Source: Erysipelotrichaceae bacterium (GTDB lineage: Bacteria; Bacillota_I; Bacilli_A; Erysipelotrichales; Erysipelotrichaceae). From it: DNA of 9,155 bases. Of this stretch, positions 4,621-9,155 are shown one piece after another. The stretch spans positions 1 to 9,155 of the forward strand of contig JAFONG010000185.1 in NCBI GenBank assembly GCA_017418585.1, read 5' to 3'. Each line of letters begins with the position of its first letter. Position 1 is the stretch's first letter. The position numbers and the translations under genes are program-made. Under the pieces are notes generated by a model that saw nothing but the letters and a program-made list of their open reading frames with translations, made no database searches and was not told the origin of the DNA.

Positions 4621-6106
4621 ATTCGACACTCCCTTCCGTTTCTATGGCAAGTCCGTCCTCTTTTAGAAGACGGTAGACTTCTTCTTCAAACACCGTTTCA
4701 TGGCAGTTCTTGATCACGGTAAAGACGGCCTTTTTTCCGTATGTAACCATGGAGCTTGTCACCCTGTTTGGAATACCCGGCATCAGAACAAACTGGAATC
4801 TGTCTACTTCATCCTGAAGTTCCTGAGGCATTTCGATGACGCCCAGGTTGGATAAAGTACAGCCGATGATGCTGTTGCTCAGATAGCCATAGACCGTCTG
4901 AACGATCGGTACTTTTATAAACAGAGGAACATAATTCAGTGAAGCAATCAGTTTTCCGGTGATCTTCATCATCTGATTCATGTGGGTCTCATCGCCTTTT
5001 TCTTTGATCTGGGCAGCGATATCTTCGATCAGCTCTTTCTTGTCTTCGATCTGTGATAGATTCTCGGTCGCATTGAAATACATCGAGTAGTTGCGTAACG
5101 TAGCGGAATGATTGAACTTGCGCATGTTGACAGGAATCTGGATGTTGAAAATGCCGTCGTTCCTGACGATCGACTTCTTTGCCGCCAGCATGAGTACTGC
5201 GCATAGATAAGCCGTTACGGTACCGTTGTAGGATCTGCTTACCTTCTTCAGTTCATCGCTGTCCATGATGAAATGGATGATCCTGGTAACGCCCGTCTTG
5301 GAGAGTTTTCCATCAAGCTGAATCGATTTCTTATCGACGAATTTAGAGAAATCCCCTTTCCCCTGGGCATTCTTGAATTCATTGACCAGTTCCGCCTCGT
5401 CAGGCAGCTCATCCGGATCCTTAACACAGCAACCGTAGGTGAAAACCTTTCCCTGCAGCCTGAAGTATTCACCCAGTAGGGTCTTCAGGAAAACCATCCC
5501 GCCGCTTCCGTCGGTAATGGAATGAAAGAACTCCACGCTGATGCGTTTTTTATAGTAAAGGACACGCAGAGAACGGTAACTTCGCAACAGTATCGATATC
5601 GGCTTGCACGGAACGTCTTTCTCTTCTTCTGCCTGCAGGATATGATTGGTCGTTTCCAGATAGTGCCAGAAGAAACCGTTCTTGATGACGGCGGAGAAGG
5701 TCGGAAAACGCTTCATGGTGAAATCCAGCGCCAGCTGCAGCAGTATCGGTTCAATGTCTTCCTTCAGTTCAACGGAAAGTCTGAACATCGGCATCTGTCC
5801 GAATTTCATGCCTAGCGGATAGATGATGGCGGCATTGTCCAGCGGATAGGATCTGCGCTGATTCGATGCAAAGAAATCTCCCAGATGATTCGGATCCATT
5901 CTTTCGCAGATCTCATTTACATCGTATCCCTGATCCTGATAATACTCAAAGGCACGGATAAAGTGCTGAAAGATCAGATTCTTTCCATACAAAGGAAGAT
6001 CCAGTTTCTGATCCAGGACATTAAAAAAATCATCGATCCTTACGCTTTCAGCTTCAGACCGACCGCTCTTCAGTTTCTGCAGATGAAGATTCTGTTTCTG
6101 TTTCAT
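4610..6106 (-). CDS. Condensation-domain-like acyltransferase (COG4908 / alcohol acetyltransferase type)
   Basis: A 498-residue soluble protein of the CoA-dependent acyltransferase/NRPS condensation superfamily. The active-site motif is HSITDG (195-200), the HxxxDG signature, with Phe before the His instead of the double His of NRPS domains. Other family marks are YPLDNAAIIYP (87-97), PVNMRK (325-330) and LSNLGVIEMP (418-427). Such proteins move an acyl group to an alcohol or amine, but no acyl donor or acceptor can be read from the sequence. About 85 residues precede the YPLDNAA motif and look helical; they are extra relative to the core domain. The ATG at 6106 has no good Shine-Dalgarno. 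The next Met is residue 70, with no better site. The gene lies 43 bases after a tRNA-Arg gene with no terminator between, and overlaps the membrane-protein gene downstream, with which it probably works. Confidence 0.8.
   Translation of the reverse strand: MKQKQNLHLQKLKSGRSEAESVRIDDFFNVLDQKLDLPLYGKNLIFQHFIRAFEYYQDQGYDVNEICERMDPNHLGDFFASNQRRSYPLDNAAIIYPLGMKFGQMPMFRLSVELKEDIEPILLQLALDFTMKRFPTFSAVIKNGFFWHYLETTNHILQAEEEKDVPCKPISILLRSYRSLRVLYYKKRISVEFFHSITDGSGGMVFLKTLLGEYFRLQGKVFTYGCCVKDPDELPDEAELVNEFKNAQGKGDFSKFVDKKSIQLDGKLSKTGVTRIIHFIMDSDELKKVSRSYNGTVTAYLCAVLMLAAKKSIVRNDGIFNIQIPVNMRKFNHSATLRNYSMYFNATENLSQIEDKKELIEDIAAQIKEKGDETHMNQMMKITGKLIASLNYVPLFIKVPIVQTVYGYLSNSIIGCTLSNLGVIEMPQELQDEVDRFQFVLMPGIPNRVTSSMVTYGKKAVFTVIKNCHETVFEEEVYRLLKEDGLAIETEGSVEYES
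4629..4635 (-). promoter_or_regulatory. Ribosome binding site that sets the DUF6320-like start
   Basis: AAGGGAG (4635-4629) stands 8 bases before the ATG at 4620 and lies within the end of the acyltransferase gene. It favours the ATG over the upstream in-frame GTG at 4629. Confidence 0.7.
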
Positions 6107-6149
6107 TTTGATCTATCTCATCTTCATTAAAAAGACCAGCAAACAAGGA

Positions 6150-6224
6150 TGGCGGCCCCAACAGGAATCGAACCTGTAACTATCCCTTAGGAGGGGATTA
6201 TTTGATCCATTAGACTATGGGGCC
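6150..6224 (-). tRNA. tRNA-Arg (anticodon CCT)
   Basis: On the minus strand the cloverleaf is clear. The acceptor stem is GGCCCCA (6224-6218) with TGGGGCC (6160-6154). The anticodon stem is ATCCC/GGGAT with loop CTCCTAA, giving anticodon CCT, which reads AGG. The T stem is ACAGG/CCTGT with loop TTCGATT. The discriminator is G (6153), and CCA is encoded (6152-6150). The D stem is the weakest part, with one C-A mismatch in four pairs. AGA/AGG arginine codons are common in the neighbouring genes, so this tRNA is used. The gene has its own promoter, and no terminator follows before the acyltransferase. Confidence 0.95.
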
Positions 6225-6232
6225 ACACAACT

Positions 6233-6262
6233 ATTATACATAAATAAAAGAAAATAGGTCTA
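6233..6262 (-). promoter_or_regulatory. Promoter of tRNA-Arg
   Basis: TATAAT (6238-6233) ends 8 bases before the mature tRNA 5' end. TAGACC (6262-6257) with an 18-base spacer is a fair -35 match and lies in the loop and arm of the terminator hairpin just upstream. The -10 box is exact; the -35 is tentative. Confidence 0.65.
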
Positions 6263-6275
6263 CTAACCTATTTTC
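6242..6275 (-). terminator. Intrinsic terminator just upstream of tRNA-Arg
   Basis: A perfect 10-base stem, GAAAATAGGT (6275-6266) with ACCTATTTTC (6259-6250), closes a 6-base loop. It is followed on the minus strand by TTTTATTT. It insulates the tRNA from groESL read-through, or ends an unseen short transcript made from 6276-6395. Its T run leads directly into the tRNA -10 box. Confidence 0.7.
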
Positions 6276-6395
6276 GATTTACAAGGAATTTAAATGAAAA
6301 AACTTTTTACACTATTAATATATATCACTTATGTGAAAATATTGTGAAATTTTACAGCATTTATGAAAATATTTACTGAAAATTGTTTTCACTCA
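6276..6395. other. AT-rich spacer between two terminators
   Basis: About 120 bases bounded on both sides by minus-strand terminators. It holds the candidate short ORF at 6294, a cluster of four TGAAA motifs at 6334, 6345, 6364 and 6377 (two extend to TGAAAATATT, 30 bases apart), and a small palindrome TCACTTATGTGA near 6325-6336. Apart from these I see no gene. Confidence 0.5.
6294..6347 (+). CDS. Possible 17-residue hydrophobic peptide
   Basis: AAGGAA (6283-6288) stands five bases before an ATG that opens the short frame MKKLFTLLIYITYVKIL and a TGA stop. It has two lysines followed by a hydrophobic stretch, like a small membrane peptide. The region is very AT rich, so chance is a real alternative. 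No convincing plus-strand promoter is seen. I do not recognise a family. Confidence 0.2.
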   Translation: MKKLFTLLIYITYVKIL

Positions 6396-6431
6396 ATAAA
6401 AAAGAGAGGGATAATCCTTTTATTCCTCTCT
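6396..6431 (-). terminator. Intrinsic terminator of groESL
   Basis: On the minus strand, AGAGAGGAATAA (6431-6420) pairs with TTATCCCTCTCT (6414-6403) around a 5-base loop, a 12-base stem with one A-C mismatch, followed by five more T (6402-6398). It lies about 27 bases after the groEL stop codon. Confidence 0.85.
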
Positions 6432-6458
6432 CTATGTCATGTTATGATGCGATATGTT

Positions 6459-8078
6459 TTAGTACATTCCACCCATGCCGCCGGCAGGCATCGCCGGTTC
6501 CGGTTCTTTTACGGTACCTACGGCCGCTTCAGTCGTGATCAGCAGTCCGGCAATGGATGCGGCATTCAGCAGCGCGGATCTCGTGACCTTGCATGGATCG
6601 ACGATTCCGGCCTTGAACATGTCTACCCATTCTCCGCTCTTGGCGTTGAAACCGACATTGCTCTTCTGTTCCAGCTGTCTGTCGACAATATCCTTGCCGT
6701 TATGTCCAGCATTCTCGGCAATCTGGTACAGCGGCTTCGTCAGGGATTCAAAGACAATGGAAATACCCTTCTGTACATCCGGATCTTCCGCTGTAACCTT
6801 GCTCTTCATATCTTTGTAGATGGACATCAGTGCACATCCGCCGCCGGTTACGATACCTTCCTCAATCGCAGCTCTTGTTGCGTTCAGGGCATCTTCGATC
6901 CTCAGTTTCTTTTCCTTCAGTTCCGTTTCCGTCGTAGCGCCTACTTTAATGACAGCTACACCGTTGGTCAGCTTTGCCAGACGTTCCTTCAGATTCTTCT
7001 TGTCGTAATCGGAAGTCGTTCTCTCGATCGTGTTCTGGATCTCGGTGATTCTTTCCTTGAACGCTTTCTTGGAACCTGTTCCGTCGATGATGGTCGTATT
7101 GTCTTTTTCTACGACGACTTTCTTGGCGCTCCCCAGATCCTTCATGCTTAAATCCTTCAGCTGCATGCCCAGATCCTTGGAAACGAATGTAGAGCCGGTC
7201 AGGATGGCAATATCCTGCAGGTTGGCTTTCTGATTGTCGCCGAAGCCAGGAGCCTTGGTTGCGACAACATTGAACGTGCCTCTCAGTTTATTTACGATCA
7301 GTGTAGATACAACCTCGTTCTCGATGTCGTCTGCAATGATCAGCAGCGGCTTGTTGGCCTGAACAATCTGTTCCAGAACAGGCAGAACGTCCTGAATGGT
7401 GGAGATCTTCTGATCCGTTACCAGGATGGCAGGATTCTCCATGACTACATTCATCTTTTCTCTGTCCGTAACCATGTACGGTGAAATATAACCCTTGTCG
7501 TATCTTAAACCTTCTGTAACCTCTAAGGAAGTATCAAAACCCTTGGATTCATCGACATTGATAACGCCGTTCTTTCCGACCTTTTCCATGGCTTCAGAAA
7601 CGATATTGCCGATCTCCTGTGATCCGCTTGATACGGCCGCTACATTGGCGATCTCGGCGGATGAATCGATCTTTCTGGCTGAACTGAGCAGCTTCTCGGC
7701 AACCTTCTTTGAAGCGATCTCAATGCCTTCTCTTAACAGAACAGGATTGGATCCCTTCTCAACGGCATCCAGTCCGGAATGAATCATGGCCTGCGCCAGC
7801 AGTGTCGCGGTTGTCGTACCGTCACCTGCGGAGTCGTTGGTGTGGTTTGCGACTTCATAGATCATCTTCGCACCCATGTTTTCAAAGGTATCTTCCAGTT
7901 CGATCTCCTTGGCGATGGTAACGCCGTCATTGACGATCAGCGGTGAACCGTATCCTTTGTCCAGAACAACATTTCTTCCCTTAGGACCTAAGGTGATTCT
8001 AACGGCATCCGCCAGCGTATCAACGCCCTTCAGTACAGAATCTCTTGCATCTTTTGAATACTTTACTATCTTTGCCAT
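6459..8078 (-). CDS. groEL: Chaperonin GroEL (60 kDa)
   Basis: A 539-residue subunit of the double-ring ATP-driven folding chamber that works with GroES in the cytoplasm. The equatorial domain keeps ITLGPKGRNVVLDK (28-41), the catalytic NDGVTIAKEIE segment (50-60, Asp51) and AGDGTTTAT (84-92). Later motifs include KVGATTETELKEKK, RIEDALNATRAA and GIVTGGG; the last usually reads GIVPGGG. The C-terminus ends in the flexible Gly-Met tail GGMGGMY. Length is normal (about 540). AGGAGG (8090-8085) six bases before the ATG overlaps the groES stop codon, so the two genes are coupled. A strong terminator follows. Control is by the CIRCE element upstream of groES. Confidence 0.98.
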   Translation of the reverse strand: MAKIVKYSKDARDSVLKGVDTLADAVRITLGPKGRNVVLDKGYGSPLIVNDGVTIAKEIELEDTFENMGAKMIYEVANHTNDSAGDGTTTATLLAQAMIHSGLDAVEKGSNPVLLREGIEIASKKVAEKLLSSARKIDSSAEIANVAAVSSGSQEIGNIVSEAMEKVGKNGVINVDESKGFDTSLEVTEGLRYDKGYISPYMVTDREKMNVVMENPAILVTDQKISTIQDVLPVLEQIVQANKPLLIIADDIENEVVSTLIVNKLRGTFNVVATKAPGFGDNQKANLQDIAILTGSTFVSKDLGMQLKDLSMKDLGSAKKVVVEKDNTTIIDGTGSKKAFKERITEIQNTIERTTSDYDKKNLKERLAKLTNGVAVIKVGATTETELKEKKLRIEDALNATRAAIEEGIVTGGGCALMSIYKDMKSKVTAEDPDVQKGISIVFESLTKPLYQIAENAGHNGKDIVDRQLEQKSNVGFNAKSGEWVDMFKAGIVDPCKVTRSALLNAASIAGLLITTEAAVGTVKEPEPAMPAGGMGGMY

Positions 8079-8088
8079 AATATGCCTC

Positions 8089-8373
8089 CTATTTCACGAT
8101 AGCCAGGATATCTTCTGCCTTAATCAGAATATAGTCTTCCTCGCCGTCCTTAATATCCGTTCCGGAATACTTCTTGTACATGACCTTGTCGCCCTTCTTC
8201 AAAGGCATCTCATAGGTATGATCGTTGATCTTCACTTCCTTGCAATCGCTGACTTCCGCTACGATCGCATACTCTTCACTCTCCTCTTTCTGAGAGATGA
8301 TAATTCCGCTTTCCGTCTTTTTGGAAGCTTCAACTTTTTTCAGTAAAACATTGTTATATAATGGTTTAATCAT
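8089..8373 (-). CDS. groES: Co-chaperonin GroES (10 kDa)
   Basis: A 94-residue subunit of the heptameric lid that caps GroEL. It opens with IKPLYNNVLLKKV, the usual first strand. The mobile loop (about 16-33) carries the hydrophobic III at 24-26 that contacts GroEL. It ends in a typical YILIKAEDILAIVK strand. Length is normal. The Gly-x-Gly turn that many GroES proteins have near residues 41-45 is replaced by EVSDCK, a tolerable divergence. The ATG at 8373 has a perfect AGGAGG (8386-8381) seven bases upstream. It is first in the groESL operon, behind a consensus promoter and CIRCE operator; the gap to groEL is 10 bases. Confidence 0.97.
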   Translation of the reverse strand: MIKPLYNNVLLKKVEASKKTESGIIISQKEESEEYAIVAEVSDCKEVKINDHTYEMPLKKGDKVMYKKYSGTDIKDGEEDYILIKAEDILAIVK

Positions 8374-8398
8374 ATAAAAACCTCCTGTTCACACATTC

Positions 8399-8426
8399 AT
8401 TATAACCCTTTATAGCACTCTGTCAA
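8399..8426 (-). promoter_or_regulatory. groESL promoter
   Basis: TTGACA (8426-8421) and TATAAT (8404-8399), both perfect, with a 16-base spacer. The -35 box lies inside the CIRCE spacer and one CIRCE arm lies between the two boxes, so bound HrcA would block polymerase directly. The transcript should begin near 8392. Confidence 0.92.
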
Positions 8427-8438
8427 TAAGAGTGCTAA
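8412..8438 (-). promoter_or_regulatory. CIRCE operator (HrcA binding site)
   Basis: An inverted repeat, TTAGCACTC (8438-8430), nine spacer bases, then GAGTGCTAT (8420-8412). It matches the CIRCE consensus except for the last base of one arm. CIRCE binds the heat-shock repressor HrcA, which itself depends on GroEL. hrcA is not in this window. Confidence 0.96.
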
Positions 8439-8464
8439 ACATTGGCACATCATTATCACTCGAT

Positions 8465-8488
8465 AAAAAAGAGACGTTTCCGTCTCTA
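8465..8488 (-). terminator. Intrinsic terminator of the amidase gene
   Basis: AGAGACG (8487-8481) and CGTCTCT (8476-8470) form a 7-base stem with a GAAA tetraloop, followed by a T run to 8465. The amidase stop codon TAG (8488-8486) is inside the stem. It separates this gene from the CIRCE and groESL promoter about 27 bases on. Confidence 0.9.
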
Positions 8489-9155
8489 GTTGTAACCGAG
8501 TATTTTGATCAGCGTGATATTGGTGTAAGTATAAGCTTCCAGCGGATAATCCTTCATGTCGATGCTGTTGGAATCGACCAGGATGTGACCATCAACGATC
8601 CTGGATACCATGATGGTATGGGACAGCCCCGCGTTACCTACCATGATGATGTCTCCGGGCTGTGCATAGTATAGATTGACATCCGTTTCCGCAGCAAGAC
8701 CTTTTCCTTCGTTGTACTTGGCATAGTTGTAGAAGTATCCGACATTGACCCAGGATCTGGTTCTGCCCAAGGCCGTTTCATCTTCGTTGATCCCCGGATC
8801 GTATTCCGGATCTTCAATGTAGCACTTCCACTGCTCCTCACCTTCATAATCCATCGGGATGCCTCCCGCCAGCATTGCCTGAGAAGCGTAGTTCTGACAG
8901 TTTCCGCCTTCATCCGTGAAGTTGTACCACTGCGGATTGCGGGAATGGCTGTACTGATCCAGATAGGCAACAGCAGCGCTGCGGTCGTACGTCTTAGAAA
9001 CAGGTCTGTCGGAACTGTATGCGTTCTGTGAGGCTTTTCTCTGCAGTACTTCTTCGTGATATGTCAGCATGTCCTTGAGCTCGGAATAATAGTAGTCATA
9101 TACATCCTGCGGATCTCTTTCGTCGTCGTAGAAGGCCATGTAGTAGCCCTGAATC
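8486..9155 (-). CDS. Amidase_6-type cysteine amidase, C-terminal part (5' end outside window)
   Basis: At least 223 codons are visible. The domain fits the putative amidase family PF12671, a papain/NlpC-like fold. Counting from the ATG at 9139, it shows AVAYLDQYSHSRNPQWYNF (56-74), catalytic Cys81 in GGNCQNYASQ, RSWVNVGYFYNY (128-139), PGDIIMVG (161-168), His174 in GLSHTIMVS, and DSNS (189-192) for the third residue. Such proteins are usually exported and are thought to cleave cell-wall or peptide amides, but the substrate is unknown. The frame stays open to the window edge (residues IQGYY before that Met), and an acidic, Tyr-rich start without a signal peptide would be odd, so the true start is probably beyond 9155. 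A weak AGGG seven bases before the ATG keeps a 217-residue form possible. It ends in its own terminator. Confidence 0.82.
   Translation of the reverse strand, partial: IQGYYMAFYDDERDPQDVYDYYYSELKDMLTYHEEVLQRKASQNAYSSDRPVSKTYDRSAAVAYLDQYSHSRNPQWYNFTDEGGNCQNYASQAMLAGGIPMDYEGEEQWKCYIEDPEYDPGINEDETALGRTRSWVNVGYFYNYAKYNEGKGLAAETDVNLYYAQPGDIIMVGNAGLSHTIMVSRIVDGHILVDSNSIDMKDYPLEAYTYTNITLIKILGYN

Noticed and set aside
4621..4629. GTG start of the DUF6320-like gene at 4629.
   Set aside because: It overlaps the AAGGGAG ribosome site, whose spacing fits the ATG at 4620.
6363..7151. 262-residue plus-strand frame opening MKIFTENCF.
   Set aside because: It is antisense to groEL and its terminator; no ribosome site or family pattern. 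Other plus-strand frames across groEL and minus-strand frames in murD and murI are likewise shadows.
8451..8458. GATAAT on the minus strand after the amidase terminator, considered as a promoter.
   Set aside because: The consensus groESL promoter at 8399-8426 is far better placed, and no -35 goes with this one.
1..9155. CRISPR array, insertion sequence, phage genes or an attachment site at tRNA-Arg.
   Set aside because: No regular repeats, transposase or integrase, and no duplicated tRNA 3' end could be found in the window.

Overview
The window reads as chromosomal housekeeping DNA from an anaerobic, moderate-GC member of the Bacillota. It has a delta subunit of RNA polymerase, which is typical of Bacilli and Erysipelotrichia and absent from most Clostridia. 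It also has a CIRCE-controlled groESL operon, a rubrerythrin and strong AGGAGG-type ribosome sites. An Erysipelotrichia-like lineage is my best guess from this gene mix, but it is not proven. I see no insertion sequence, phage gene, CRISPR array or origin.

Layout. (1) Positions 1-894 hold minus-strand genes: the start of a HAD-family hydrolase, rpoE (delta), and a small DUF1934/YwiB-like gene that shares an operon with rpoE. (2) Positions 895-3316 are a plus-strand operon: murD, murI (4-base overlap) and an 83-residue protein resembling the middle domain of fatty acid kinase FakA. Its promoter is back to back with the DUF1934 promoter in a 60-base gap. (3) Positions 3357-3439 hold convergent terminators. 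(4) Positions 3438-6224 are minus strand: tRNA-Arg(CCT), then a large condensation-domain acyltransferase (COG4908 type), a six-helix membrane protein (DUF6320-like) and rubrerythrin with its own promoter. (5) Positions 6225-6458 are an AT-rich gap with two terminators, the tRNA promoter and one possible 17-codon ORF. (6) Positions 6459-8438 are groES-groEL on the minus strand behind a consensus promoter and a CIRCE operator. (7) Positions 8465-9155 hold the 3' part of an Amidase_6-type cysteine amidase.

Function. murD and murI together supply and attach D-glutamate in the peptidoglycan precursor pathway. GroES/GroEL is the HrcA-regulated chaperonin. Rubrerythrin handles peroxide. RpoE tunes RNA polymerase. 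The acyltransferase and membrane-protein pair is the least understood part and probably modifies a lipid or envelope substrate, but the substrate is not visible.

The most unusual signals are in the gaps. Three genes (HAD, DUF1934, murD) have a -10 element only 6-8 bases before the start codon and no usable Shine-Dalgarno sequence, which suggests leaderless mRNAs. In two places an intrinsic terminator runs directly into the -10 box of the next gene. I found no clear, wholly new multi-gene system.
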